43,579 nucleotides of DNA from an uncultured Clostridium sp. (GTDB taxonomy: Bacteria > Bacillota > Clostridia > Clostridiales > Clostridiaceae): NCBI RefSeq assembly GCF_900769625.1, contig NZ_CAAGHK010000092.1:1-43579 (forward strand). The letters run 5' to 3'. The position numbers and the translations under genes were made by a program. Within the stretch, counting starts at the first letter, position 1. Each line of letters opens with the position of its first letter. The notes under the pieces were generated by a model. That model saw only the letters and a list, made by a program, of their open reading frames with translations. It made no database searches and was not told the origin of the DNA. Shown here piece by piece: positions 22,394 through 31,438 of this stretch.

Positions 22394-23101
22394 TTAAATA
22401 CACTTATACAGAGGAACTAATTTTTCATTTTTATAAAAATACATTTCTTCTCTTTTAATGTCTACAAAAGAATCGATTAATGCATTATTAGTATTTTCCT
22501 GAATAAATTTAACTAATAAATCTGCACTTAAATGCTCTCTGCTTCCAGTGCTAGTTAATGTATTAATAACTAAAGCGTTATCCTTGATCCAAAATTTAAA
22601 TTCATGTACCATAGCTTTAATGTTAGTTTCCTTCTGACCTTTTTTAGTCTTCTTGATGATGTTCCATTCATCCATTGCAAGCAATTTGTTAACTTCTTCT
22701 TCAAGACCTGCAACATCAGAATATTTCACTTTTATTGTATATCTAGCTCCATCAATCATTGCCATTGCCTGTGGAACTTTCTTTTCACCTTCTTTGTAAG
22801 GTATCGCAAGAGCGCTTATGTACTTGATTCCACCTGGTGCAGTTGCATTTAGTCTTGCAATTATTTCATCTTCTTTCATTTCTTCAACAAGAACCATATC
22901 CATGTATTCACCACTCGAATACACACCTACTGACAACGGCTGCGCAATAGAAGTTGTCATATGAGGATTAAATCCCTGTGAATATTCTATTGGAAGATCA
23001 GCTCTTCTAATATTTTTTTGAATTGTTTTAAGCACATCTAAGTGTGATATAAATTTAATATTTTCTTCTTTAGTAAATTTAACTAAGTATCGCACCTTCA
23101 A
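22394..23101 (-). CDS. TIGR03936-family radical SAM-associated protein (DUF2344)
   Basis: The 235-residue product starts VRYLVKFTKEENIKFISHLD and has the FKAxx-type core FNPHMTTSIAQPLSVGVYSSGEYMDM around residue 43-68, recognised as the DUF2344 domain always found next to, or fused to, TIGR03960 radical SAM proteins. Its TTG start overlaps the end of the radical SAM gene by 23 bp, with AAGGAG inside that gene, showing tight coupling. Function is unknown; its association with RNase G suggests RNA modification (inference). Confidence 0.85.
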   Translation of the reverse strand: MKVRYLVKFTKEENIKFISHLDVLKTIQKNIRRADLPIEYSQGFNPHMTTSIAQPLSVGVYSSGEYMDMVLVEEMKEDEIIARLNATAPGGIKYISALAIPYKEGEKKVPQAMAMIDGARYTIKVKYSDVAGLEEEVNKLLAMDEWNIIKKTKKGQKETNIKAMVHEFKFWIKDNALVINTLTSTGSREHLSADLLVKFIQENTNNALIDSFVDIKREEMYFYKNEKLVPLYKCI

Positions 23102-24932
23102 AGCACTCTCCTTCCTTAAAGTTTACATTAACTCCGCATCCTGTACATCCTTTTCTACAGTTCTGAGTTAATTCTACTTTTTTAGCTTTTTCATTTTCTA
23201 TTTCAAGATATTTTCTATTAACTCCGATATCAATAAAGTCCCAAGGAAGTATTTCATCATATGATCTTTCTCTAAATGCATAGAAATCTTCATTTAATCC
23301 GCACTCCTTTAATGCATCCTGCCATACATCATACTTGAAGTATTGGTTCCATCCATCAAATCTTGCTCCATTTTCAAATGCTTTAATTAAAACATCACAT
23401 AATCTTCTGTCGCCTCTTGCAAATACTGATTCCATTACTGAAGTCTTTTGTTCATGATAGTTGTAAACTATACACTTGCTCTTGATTGAATCCTTAACTG
23501 CATTAATCTTATCATTAACCTCTTCAATTCTCGCCATTGGTGCCCATTGGAATGGTGTAAATGGCTTTGGAACTAATATTGATGTACTTACAGTAAGTCT
23601 TAATCCTTTATTGTTATTTTCCTTTTTAGCAGTTTTATATCTATAAACTATCTTTTCTGCAAGCTCGCCTATACCTCTACAGTCATCTAGTTCTTCATAA
23701 GGAAGACCTACCATAAAGTAAAGCTTAAGAGTCTTCCACCCAGCTTCAAACGCACTTGTTGCTGCATCTAATATCTTTTCTTCTGTAAGACCCTTGTTTA
23801 TTATATCTCTCATTCTTTGAGACCCTGCTTCTGGAGCAAAAGTTAAACCTGTTTTTCTTACCTTTTGAATATCGTTAAGTAAATCAACTGAGAAAGCATC
23901 TACTCTTATTGATGGAAGAGCAACGCCAACTCTCTTTTCTTCATGTTCTTTCATAAGATCCTGAACAAGTCCTTTTATGTCTGAATAATCACAAGTACTT
24001 AAAGATGAAAGAGAAACTTCTTCATATCCAGTATTTTTGATTAATTCTCTTGTAAGATCTAAAAGATCTTCTCTTGTTTTTTCTCTTACAGGTCTGTAAA
24101 TCATACCAGCCTGACAGAATCTGCATCCATTTGTACACCCTCTAAAAAGTTCTAGAACTACTCTGTCATGAACAATTTCTGTATACGGAACTATTATATC
24201 TGTTGGGAACTGTACTTTTGTATAATTGTTTATTATTCTCTTTTTAACTTTCTTTGGAACATCTTCATATTTAGGTTCAAAAGATTTTATTGTCCCATCT
24301 TCATTGTAAGTAACATCATATAATGATGGTACATATATACCTTCAATTTTTGAAATTTCTCTTAAGAATTCTGTTTTCTTTCCTTTGCCCTTGTATTTTT
24401 TATAAACATTAAGAACATCATTCATCATTTCTTCGCCTTCACCAATTTCAAAGAAATCAACAATATCATATAAAGGCTCTGGATTGTAAGCACAAGGACC
24501 TCCAGCCATAACTATAGGATCATCTTCGCTTCTTTCAGATGCTCTCACAGGAATATTACACATATCAAGCATATTAAGCATGTTTGTATAGCTCATTTCA
24601 TATTGAAGTGTGAAACCTAAAATATCAAAATCATTTAAAGCATCTTTAGTTTCAAGAGTGAATAAAGGAATATTATTTTCTCTCATCAACTCTTCCATAT
24701 CTGGCCATGGTGCAAATGCTCTTTCGCAATATGTATCTTCTCTTAAATTTATTGTATGATATAAAATTCTGCTTCCAAGATGGGACATTCCTACTTCATA
24801 CACATCAGGGAAACAAAATGCAAATCTTATATCAACTTCTTTAGGATCTTTAATTATTTCATTTAATTCTCCACCTATGTATCTTGCAGGCTTTTCAACT
24901 TTAAATAAAATATCATCTGAAACTCTGTTCAC
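23079..24932 (-). CDS. TIGR03960-family radical SAM protein
   Basis: The 617-residue protein has an N-terminal B12-binding-like region (about 25-175, FAFCFPDVYEVGMSHLGSRIL and MAGGPCAYNPEPL) and a radical SAM core whose CxxxCxxC cluster motif is seen in GCTNGCRFCQAG (about 266-277). A C-terminal cysteine group (CRKGCTGCGV) could bind a second cluster. Start is GTG at 24930-24932 with GGAGGAAAG upstream. It is the first gene of a unit with the DUF2344 partner and rng. The reaction is not known; it is usually listed as a conserved protein of unknown function. Confidence 0.9.
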   Translation of the reverse strand: MNRVSDDILFKVEKPARYIGGELNEIIKDPKEVDIRFAFCFPDVYEVGMSHLGSRILYHTINLREDTYCERAFAPWPDMEELMRENNIPLFTLETKDALNDFDILGFTLQYEMSYTNMLNMLDMCNIPVRASERSEDDPIVMAGGPCAYNPEPLYDIVDFFEIGEGEEMMNDVLNVYKKYKGKGKKTEFLREISKIEGIYVPSLYDVTYNEDGTIKSFEPKYEDVPKKVKKRIINNYTKVQFPTDIIVPYTEIVHDRVVLELFRGCTNGCRFCQAGMIYRPVREKTREDLLDLTRELIKNTGYEEVSLSSLSTCDYSDIKGLVQDLMKEHEEKRVGVALPSIRVDAFSVDLLNDIQKVRKTGLTFAPEAGSQRMRDIINKGLTEEKILDAATSAFEAGWKTLKLYFMVGLPYEELDDCRGIGELAEKIVYRYKTAKKENNNKGLRLTVSTSILVPKPFTPFQWAPMARIEEVNDKINAVKDSIKSKCIVYNYHEQKTSVMESVFARGDRRLCDVLIKAFENGARFDGWNQYFKYDVWQDALKECGLNEDFYAFRERSYDEILPWDFIDIGVNRKYLEIENEKAKKVELTQNCRKGCTGCGVNVNFKEGECFEGAILS

Positions 24933-25336
24933 TAATATCTTTCCTCCTTAAAACACAATTGTGTTCTGTTAACTCTGTAAATTTAATTTAAAAGTACTAA
25001 TTAAGTTTATAATGTACTAAAATAATAAATACTAATACTCAGTATTAGAAATAAACTTTTACACATTATAAAATCACATAGATTTTTAACTCTAATTATC
25101 AACTGTCAGTTGACTTGTTCATACATAAATAAGAAGAAGTATATTATATATACTTCTTCTTATTCTGCTATCCCTATTCTAACACAATTAATCTTCATTG
25201 GGAATATTCTTATTATTGCCATAATTGTTTAGTTTAAAAACTAAAATTATTTATAGTATTTATTTCTGTTATCTATGTATTTGAATTTATTAATAATAAC
25301 CATTGATTTTAGCACCATATCCTGCAACAATCAGAA
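24933..25336. other. 404-bp intergenic region with several palindromes
   Basis: It separates the spoIVFB-like gene from the radical SAM gene. It contains a 14-bp palindrome AACACAATTGTGTT (24952-24965) close to the radical SAM start, which could be an operator or part of the dispersed repeat family; TCAACTGTCAGTTGA (25099-25113); and a 16-bp perfect hairpin at 25128-25164. The terminator of the upstream gene begins at 25295. No ORF is supported. Confidence 0.5.
25128..25164. terminator. Strong hairpin of unclear orientation
   Basis: A perfect 16-bp inverted repeat (25128-25143 and 25149-25164) with a 5-nt loop. Purine and pyrimidine tracts fill the arms but no T-run of three or more directly follows on either strand; it may be a second terminator for the minus-strand transcript from upstream. 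Confidence 0.45.
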
Positions 25337-25348
25337 TCAATGGTTATT
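25295..25348 (-). terminator. Probable terminator overlapping the spoIVFB-like stop codon
   Basis: AATAACCATTGATT (25295-25308) and AATCAATGGTTATT (25335-25348) are perfectly complementary over 14 bp with a 26-nt loop. One arm contains the last codons and stop of the gene. The tail is only moderately T-rich. Confidence 0.5.
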
Positions 25349-26191
25349 TCTTATTTTTATATAATCTTCCAGAGTAATATTTCCATATTCCTTTAAAGCC
25401 ATAATAAGCTCATCTTCATGTATTATACAAATTAATCTCATATCATCATTAAGAACGTAAAAACTATTAAACTTATTCTTATCTACAAGCGTCAAGATAT
25501 TAACAAGACCCTTTTTATAATATACTGAAATAGATTTGTTCTCCATATAATTATATCTTTTAAGTCTCCTGACTTTTTTAATCATGTCGTCCATAATTAT
25601 ATACATGGTCTTTTCTTTTTCTAAAAAAGTTGTATATCCCATCAATATCGATGCAAGAAATAAGCTTATGTTTACCTTATGTAATAAAAGCATTATATTA
25701 AATAAAATAAATAATACTCCTGAAATAATAAAGCTAATATATTCTGTTAGTTTTTTTGATTTTTTGTATAAAAATTTTTTGGATAACAATATTTCTAAAA
25801 TTCTTGCCCCATCAAGAGGATAGGCAGGTAATAAATTAAATGCACCTAAGCAAATATTTATAGTAATACTACTTTCTAAATAATTCAATTCAAATATATA
25901 ATACAGGCAAAACAATAATATACTGCTAAAAATATTAAAAACAGGACCTGCAAGATATACTATCAGCTTATCCTTTTCTAATAACTCATCAAAATCTATC
26001 AAATCAGCTTTTACACCCCAAATGCTGATATTAATTTTATTGAATGTACATCCAAATCTTTTTGCTGCAAAAATATGCGCAAATTCATGTAGTATTATCC
26101 ATAAAAAGCTGATTATAACTGATACTTTAAAATCTGCAATCCACATAAGTGCTAGGAATTCAACTAATAAAACTATAATCCATTTTTTCAT
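25337..26191 (-). CDS. spoIVFB: Site-2 protease of the SpoIVFB type
   Basis: Intramembrane M50 metalloprotease of 284 residues. The zinc-binding HEFAH (about residues 36-40, in ILHEFAHIFAAKRFGC) and the second motif PAYPLDGARIL (Asp at about 126) are intact, set in about five membrane helices. The C-terminal 90 residues are soluble and CBS-like. In Bacillus, SpoIVFB releases mother-cell sigma-K from its precursor, regulated by SpoIVFA. The gene follows a short one-helix membrane protein, which could be the SpoIVFA counterpart. The site upstream of the ATG is weak (GGGG). Confidence 0.8.
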   Translation of the reverse strand: MKKWIIVLLVEFLALMWIADFKVSVIISFLWIILHEFAHIFAAKRFGCTFNKINISIWGVKADLIDFDELLEKDKLIVYLAGPVFNIFSSILLFCLYYIFELNYLESSITINICLGAFNLLPAYPLDGARILEILLSKKFLYKKSKKLTEYISFIISGVLFILFNIMLLLHKVNISLFLASILMGYTTFLEKEKTMYIIMDDMIKKVRRLKRYNYMENKSISVYYKKGLVNILTLVDKNKFNSFYVLNDDMRLICIIHEDELIMALKEYGNITLEDYIKIRNNH

Positions 26192-26408
26192 TTCTAACCC
26201 CTATAATATTGCTTTATATATCAGAATAACTGATGTGATATGCCTGGTTATAATATTAGAACCTTCAATGATATCACCTCCATTTCACTATATTTAAACC
26301 TTATCTTATTTCACCTAAATTAAGTTTATTGAGACTTAAAGAATATCCAATACCAGCTACAGCCATGCTTATATAAAAGCATATTAACATATTCAGGACT
26401 TAAACAAT

Positions 26409-26876
26409 TTAAATACTCTGCCCTTGCAGCTGATTTATATATTGTATGAAATTATTCCATCCTGCTTTTAAATTTTCAGATTTCAGGTCTTCAATTTTAA
26501 AAGTACCTATTCTAAAATCTTTAGCCTTGTAGCCACCTATTTCCATAGAATTAAAAGCTTCAATCGACTGATCATAATTAAATTCGCTGACAACTGCATT
26601 TCTGCACCATACATATACCCCATTGGTATATGGAGTGTTCACATATTTTAAAGCAATAAAACATGATAATAATGCTAATGAACCAGCAAGTTCAATTTCT
26701 ATTCTTCTTATCCAGTATTCTTTTGAAAAATATACTGTTTCTCCATCAGCATGTGTTTTATATTTTCCTGATCCACGTCCACTTGAATGCTGTTTTCTGT
26801 GCCAGATTTCCTTTTCTTTAGCTTTATTATTTATATTCTTATAATATTCTTCATATGCTGATGTATAGTTCCCCAT
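26409..26876 (-). CDS. One-helix membrane protein, possible SpoIVFA counterpart
   Basis: A 155-residue protein with a charged N-terminal region (residues 1-55), one membrane helix (about 60-78, IEIELAGSLALLSCFIALKYV) and an extracytoplasmic domain of about 75 residues with no recognised motif. In many Clostridium genomes a SpoIVFA-type partner precedes spoIVFB; this protein matches in topology but lacks the M23/LytM domain of Bacillus SpoIVFA. GGGAGGATATTA precedes its ATG. It lies downstream of rodA and upstream of the site-2 protease. The assignment is contextual only. Confidence 0.5.
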   Translation of the reverse strand: MGNYTSAYEEYYKNINNKAKEKEIWHRKQHSSGRGSGKYKTHADGETVYFSKEYWIRRIEIELAGSLALLSCFIALKYVNTPYTNGVYVWCRNAVVSEFNYDQSIEAFNSMEIGGYKAKDFRIGTFKIEDLKSENLKAGWNNFIQYINQLQGQSI

Positions 26877-26955
26877 TAATATCCTCCCTAAAATTTCTCA
26901 CTAGTAAATTATATTTTATAGGTTATATTTTTATGAGAAGAAGTTTTTCAAAAAA

Positions 26956-26983
26956 AATCTGACTTAAAACATTAAGTCAGATT
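26956..26983 (-). terminator. Terminator of rodA
   Basis: AATCTGACTTAA (26956-26967) and TTAAGTCAGATT (26972-26983) form a perfect 12-bp stem with a 4-nt loop, followed on the minus strand by a run of at least six Ts. Confidence 0.9.
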
Positions 26984-27005
26984 AAAATCAAATTATATTA
27001 CTTTT

Positions 27006-28133
27006 TTAAAAATGTATTTTCTTTCTTCTCATCCCTACATTAATAACAAGACCAACAGACATTATTGTTGTAAGGAGTGAACTTCCCCCGTAACTTATCA
27101 ACGGAAGAGTAATACCTGTGATAGGTAATAACCCTATTGTCATTCCTATATTTTGACAGATAGCAAATAAGAAATATGAAACTATACCTACGCATATTAC
27201 TGAGCCACAGATATCTTTTGATGTTCTTGCGATAGCAATCATTTCATAAATCAGGAACCCATAAAGAATTAAAAGAAAAATTGCCCCTGCTAGTCCAAGC
27301 TGTTCTGCAATTGCAGAAAATATAAAATCAGTATGAACTTCTGGAACATTCTGTGCAGCATATCCTGTACTTCCATCTGCCTTTAAAGATGGTCTGCTTC
27401 CAAGAATTCCTCCCGATCCTATCCCTATTAATGACTGTGTCAAGTGATATCCATTACCAGCATAATCAGCTTCAGGATTTAAAAAACCTGTAAATCTGCT
27501 CTTCTGATATGCAGGCATAAAACTTGAATTAAGAACTATTATTATTGCAAGAACAAGAGATGCTAATCCCCCTCCGATAATCTTCATATCAAGTCCAGCA
27601 ACAAAAAATATTCCAAGAACTATGAAAAATGATACCATGGTCATTCCCATATCCGGCTGTATTATAATAAATAAAACTGGTACTCCGGCATAAAATACTA
27701 GCGTAAAGAAATTCTTAACATCATTTATCTTGCCTTCCATTTCCTCAAGCTTCTTTGCCAGCATCAGTATTATCCCAATCTTGGCAAACTCTGACGCCTG
27801 AAGCGACACCGGCCCAAACTTTATCCAGCCCTTTGCCCCATTAATTTCTGATCCTATGAACATTGTTGCTATAAGAAGCAGCACAGAACCCCAATAAAAC
27901 AAAGGTACATAGTTCATCATTATTGTATAATCTATTGACAGAAATACGTATAGTATTATCAACGATATTACCAGCCATACAAACTGCTTTAGTGCTACCC
28001 CATCATATTTTCCGCCTTTAGTACATAAATATATATTCAATATTCCATATAACACTAATGAAACCATTGAAAATAAAAGTGTTTTATCAATATCCTTTAT
28101 TAGCCTCACATCTAATCTAAACTGCTTAAACAA
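27006..28133 (-). CDS. rodA: RodA/FtsW/SpoVE-family peptidoglycan glycosyltransferase
   Basis: SEDS-family polymerase with about ten membrane helices, 375 residues from the chosen start. An upstream ATG at 28169 reads MLVYNIFHGG, but GGAGGTGA sits at 28137-28145, so the TTG at 28131-28133 (Leu/Met-FKQFRLDV) is the likelier start. Conserved segments are present, for example GAKGWIKFGPVSLQASEFAK (about 100-119) and PITGITLPLISYGGSS near 350. Its neighbours are minCDE upstream, and PBP2 and mreBCD farther on, so it is probably the elongasome partner of PBP2; SpoVE is an alternative. Confidence 0.85.
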   Translation of the reverse strand: MFKQFRLDVRLIKDIDKTLLFSMVSLVLYGILNIYLCTKGGKYDGVALKQFVWLVISLIILYVFLSIDYTIMMNYVPLFYWGSVLLLIATMFIGSEINGAKGWIKFGPVSLQASEFAKIGIILMLAKKLEEMEGKINDVKNFFTLVFYAGVPVLFIIIQPDMGMTMVSFFIVLGIFFVAGLDMKIIGGGLASLVLAIIIVLNSSFMPAYQKSRFTGFLNPEADYAGNGYHLTQSLIGIGSGGILGSRPSLKADGSTGYAAQNVPEVHTDFIFSAIAEQLGLAGAIFLLILYGFLIYEMIAIARTSKDICGSVICVGIVSYFLFAICQNIGMTIGLLPITGITLPLISYGGSSLLTTIMSVGLVINVGMRRKKIHF

Positions 28134-28169
28134 TATTTCACCTCCATGAAAGATATTGTAAACTAACAT

Positions 28170-28530
28170 ATTTCCTATTAATTATACACTATTATTGCTG
28201 CATTCTCCATAATATTAGTACTTTCACATCAAATAATAATAATTTTGTAAGAATTGAAATAACAAAACCAATTCTGTCTTTAATTATTGTTTTAAAATCA
28301 TTCATATATCTATAAAATTCATAGTATATTATTATAGAAAAAAAGAAACTGACCAAACAGAAATCCCCTTTCCATTTCAATCAGTTTCTTTTTCCTTTTA
28401 TGTTTAATCAAATTATCATTAATATTCTTAATTTAAAACATAAATCCTTTTATCATTAACAATCAAACTGAAAATTAGTGTCAAAACTCAGCATAACTTT
28501 CAACTCTCAATTTTCAACTCTCAACTGAAC
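28170..28530. other. 361-bp intergenic region
   Basis: Between rodA and minE. It contains the minE terminator (28341-28395), AT-rich DNA without a supported ORF, and at 28498-28526 two tandem TTTCAACTCTCAA units, another type of dispersed intergenic repeat. A 62-codon ORF across the terminator lacks a ribosome binding site and was rejected. Confidence 0.5.
28341..28395 (-). terminator. Terminator of minCDE
   Basis: AAAAGAAACTGA (28341-28352) pairs with TCAGTTTCTTTT (28381-28392) and encloses a loop with a smaller GAAAT/ATTTC stem. On the minus strand T-runs follow the stem, and A-runs occur on the other side, so it may be bidirectional. Confidence 0.65.
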
Positions 28531-28797
28531 TTATCTTCCTCTTAAGTTCTTAATTGGAATATTGGCAACTAAAGCCGAAGATGTATCTCCTTCTTCAGCA
28601 TTTTTATTTACTGATATTTCAACATCATCTACCTGTATATCTATATACTTTGATATAACCCCTAATATTTCTTCTCTTATTTTTTCAATAACTTCTGGAG
28701 CTATTTCTCCCCTGTCATGTATTAAAATAAGCTTTAATCTATCTTTTGCAACTTCTTTTGGTGTTGGCCTGCTATTTAAACTTTTAAAAAACCCCAT
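28531..28797 (-). CDS. minE: Cell division topological specificity factor MinE
   Basis: An 88-residue MinE, which stimulates MinD ATPase activity and drives its release from the membrane so that MinC is concentrated at poles. The N-terminal amphipathic membrane-targeting segment (MGFFKSLNSRPTPKEVAKDRLKLILIHDRG) and the middle domain with DVEISVN are evident. It lies 14 bp after minD with GGGGGAAC as ribosome binding site, forming minC-minD-minE. Clostridia of this group use MinE rather than DivIVA/MinJ alone, though both may occur. Confidence 0.9.
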   Translation of the reverse strand: MGFFKSLNSRPTPKEVAKDRLKLILIHDRGEIAPEVIEKIREEILGVISKYIDIQVDDVEISVNKNAEEGDTSSALVANIPIKNLRGR

Positions 28798-28811
28798 TTT
28801 CAGTTCCCCCT

Positions 28812-29612
28812 TTAATTACGCTTGAACAGCTTAAATAAAGATTTAAAAAACCCTTCATTTACTGTTGTATGTAATTCAATAAATGGAACCTCTTCACCAG
28901 TTATTCTTCTGGCAATATTTTTAAATGCACGGCCTGAAACAGCATGATCATCTAAAACTATTGGTTCTCCCTTATTAGTTGAAACTGTTATGTTTTTATC
29001 ATCAGGAACTACTCCTAATAATTCAATTGAAAGGGTTTCTATAATGTCTGATACGTCAAGCATATCTCCATTTTTAGTCATTTCATAATTTAATCTGTTT
29101 ATTATCACTGAATGATCCTCAAGTCCCTTTGCATCAAGCTTTCCAATTACTCTGTCGGCGTCTCTTACAGATGTTATTTCAGGATTTACAACTACAATAG
29201 CTCTGTCAGCTCCTATAACTGCATTTTCAAATCCTTGTTCAATTCCTGCTGGAGAATCAATTAATACATAATCAAATTCTTCCTTTAATTCGTTAATAAT
29301 CTTAAGCATATCCTGTGGACTTATATCATCCTTGTCCTTAGTCTGAGCTGTAGGTAAAAGACATAAGTTCTGGAATCTCTTATCTTTTATTAACCCTTGC
29401 TTTAATCTGCATCTTCCTTCAATAACATCAATTATTGTATAAACAATTCTATTTTCCAATCCTAGTAAAACATCTAAATTTCTAAGTCCTGTATCACCAT
29501 CAATAACAACAACTTTTTTACCTAGTGATGCCAGGGCAGTTCCTATATTGGCTGTAGTGGTAGTTTTCCCAACTCCACCTTTACCTGAAGTAATTACAAT
29601 TGATACTCCCAT
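28812..29612 (-). CDS. minD: Septum site-determining ATPase MinD
   Basis: Deviant Walker A ATPase of 266 residues. GKGGVGKTT (about 10-18, with the signature Lys11), DGDTGLRNLD (about 39-48), and DSPAGIE (about 119-125) are present. The C-terminus ends in a membrane-targeting amphipathic helix (FKSLFKLFKRN). MinD recruits MinC to the membrane and is displaced by MinE. Good GGAGGG site upstream of the ATG. It lies between minC (27 bp upstream) and minE in an operon. Confidence 0.95.
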   Translation of the reverse strand: MGVSIVITSGKGGVGKTTTTANIGTALASLGKKVVVIDGDTGLRNLDVLLGLENRIVYTIIDVIEGRCRLKQGLIKDKRFQNLCLLPTAQTKDKDDISPQDMLKIINELKEEFDYVLIDSPAGIEQGFENAVIGADRAIVVVNPEITSVRDADRVIGKLDAKGLEDHSVIINRLNYEMTKNGDMLDVSDIIETLSIELLGVVPDDKNITVSTNKGEPIVLDDHAVSGRAFKNIARRITGEEVPFIELHTTVNEGFFKSLFKLFKRN

Positions 29613-29639
29613 TCTTATGATCCCTCCGACCTTTTATCT

Positions 29640-30302
29640 TTAATATATATATTTATTAGGCAAATACGGTTCAACTATTATTACACCATCTTTAACTTTT
29701 GCGAGTTCAGGATAATTTGGTTTTTCTACGTCATCTGGTGACATTGCAATAACATTCGATATTTTCAGCATCTCTGGCTGTAATAAAAATGCTGCTATGA
29801 TAGCCTTATTGTTTCCATTTGTTCCTGCACTTACTTTACCTCTTACACGTCCAAGAACAACTACATTTCCAGTTGCATATACTTCTGCACCACTGTTTAT
29901 ATCTCCTATTATTACTATATTCCCTCTATAATTTATAGATTGTCCGCTTCTCACAGTCTTTCTAATAAATTTAGTTTTTCCTTCATAGACTCCAGTAAAA
30001 ACCTTCTCTTCCCTTTGTCCTGTACTTTTTACAGTTTCTTTTTCTAAGTCCTCAAATACAATATCCTTTAGACCAATTTCAGTTAATAAAGCTTCTTTCA
30101 GCTCTTCAAAATTTTTTTCATTAAGGAGATTTAAATCTATTTTCAGAATCAACGTAGTTCCCTGATAAAATTTCTTACCTTTTGATAATTTTTTTATCAG
30201 CAGCTTACTCATGTCTTCAAACGAAGAAAACTTGTTCATGTTAATTGTTGTATTTATACCATCTCTATTTCCTTTAATTAAAATACCATCATTATTATAC
30301 AT
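29640..30302 (-). CDS. minC: Septum site-determining protein MinC
   Basis: The 220-residue MinC inhibits FtsZ assembly away from midcell. An N-terminal domain of about 100 residues precedes the conserved C-terminal beta-helical domain (about 115-220), with RSGQSINYRGNIVIIGDINSGAEVYATGNVVVLGRVRGKV as its start and repeated GxxxAG strands. It is the first gene of minCDE. GGGGGTAATAA lies just before the ATG. Homology to the C-terminal domain is clear; the N-terminal domain is less conserved, as usual. Confidence 0.9.
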   Translation of the reverse strand: MYNNDGILIKGNRDGINTTINMNKFSSFEDMSKLLIKKLSKGKKFYQGTTLILKIDLNLLNEKNFEELKEALLTEIGLKDIVFEDLEKETVKSTGQREEKVFTGVYEGKTKFIRKTVRSGQSINYRGNIVIIGDINSGAEVYATGNVVVLGRVRGKVSAGTNGNNKAIIAAFLLQPEMLKISNVIAMSPDDVEKPNYPELAKVKDGVIIVEPYLPNKYIY

Positions 30303-30490
30303 TTATTACCCCCAATTACTTTGCAGGTCTAAAAATACTTGAATTCTAAATTTTTTGAACACATTAACCTCTCTAAATTATATCATTTTCCAACGTATTT
30401 TTGTATATATGTTTATATTATTTTATCGTATTTTCAAAAATAATAGAATACTCAAAAAATATTTTATTTAATTAGTAATTAATCCTATAT

Positions 30491-31174
30491 TTACAATATT
30501 ATATCAACATAATCACATATATCAATACTGTCTTCTGTAACATCACAATCTACTGCTATTATTTTTACGCCTTTCTTTTCAGCAGCACGCAGTGCATCAC
30601 CAAATTCCTTATGAGTAATATCATTAGGTGTAAAATAAAGAACATCTTTCATTTGTATAACAAATATTATGTATGCCTGATAACCATCTTTAATACACTC
30701 ACATAGTTCATAAATATGTTTTACTCCTCTTTCTGTTGGTGCATCTGGAAATCTTACAATTCCATCTTCCTCTAACGTAACTCCTTTTACCTCAACAAAA
30801 GCTTTTTCAGTCTTTGTTTCAATGTAAAAATCAAATCTTGAATTTTTATATGTCTTTTCAGGTTTTATCAAAGTTACATCCTTAAATAGATTGCCCTTTA
30901 AAATCCATTCATGAACTACCTTATTTGTAACTTGCGAATCCATATTAATTTTTCTGTCACCCTTTAATACTCCAATAACTGAAAATTTTGTTTTTCTGTC
31001 AGGATTATCGCTTTTTTGTAAAAACACAGTACTAACACCAGGTATGAGAAGTTCTCTACATCTTCCTGTATTTTTTACATGACATACCTCAGTCACTCCA
31101 TTTATCTCAACATTGGCAATAAATCTATTAGGTCTTGATATAAATCTTCCCCTTGTCATTCTTTCATATTTCAT
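30491..31174 (-). CDS. sfsA: SfsA-family protein
   Basis: The 227-residue product matches SfsA, named from an E. coli locus that stimulates maltose metabolism; its fold contains an OB-like N-terminal domain and a nuclease-like C-terminal domain. Recognised segments are RFIANVEINGVTEVCHVKNTGRC, LIPGVSTVFLQKS, SRFDFYIETKTEKAFVEVKGVTLEEDG and RFPDAPTERG. The ATG at 31174 is preferred, with AAGGAAG eight bases upstream; a TTG two codons earlier is too close. It is an isolated gene between min and mre clusters; its function in Clostridium is unknown. Confidence 0.9.
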   Translation of the reverse strand: MKYERMTRGRFISRPNRFIANVEINGVTEVCHVKNTGRCRELLIPGVSTVFLQKSDNPDRKTKFSVIGVLKGDRKINMDSQVTNKVVHEWILKGNLFKDVTLIKPEKTYKNSRFDFYIETKTEKAFVEVKGVTLEEDGIVRFPDAPTERGVKHIYELCECIKDGYQAYIIFVIQMKDVLYFTPNDITHKEFGDALRAAEKKGVKIIAVDCDVTEDSIDICDYVDIIL

Positions 31175-31349
31175 AATCAATTCTTCCTTTTTATTTTATT
31201 GAATATGACATACTCTATATATTGATAATAATAAGCTTTCACTTAATGAATTTATCATCTATATGTCATAATAAATATATTACATGTAATTTAAAAATCC
31301 TGTAAAGGTTTTTACCTTAATTGTCAATTGTTTATTACTCTAAAAAATA

Positions 31350-31408
31350 AAAATCTCCGTCAGTATTATTTATACTTTTAGTAAAATCATATACCTGACA
31401 GAGATTTT
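31350..31408 (-). terminator. Probable terminator of the PBP2 gene
   Basis: AAAATCTCCGTCAG (31350-31363) and CTGACAGAGATTTT (31395-31408) pair with one mismatch, enclosing a 31-nt loop. On the minus strand TTATTTTTTAG follows. Confidence 0.65.
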
Positions 31409-31438
31409 AACAATCAAACATTTAAATTTTTATCATTT

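Noticed and set aside
28192..28380. 62-codon minus-strand ORF between rodA and minE
   Set aside because: It has no ribosome binding site at its TTG start, begins inside the minCDE terminator hairpin and has biased, low-complexity hydrophobic composition.
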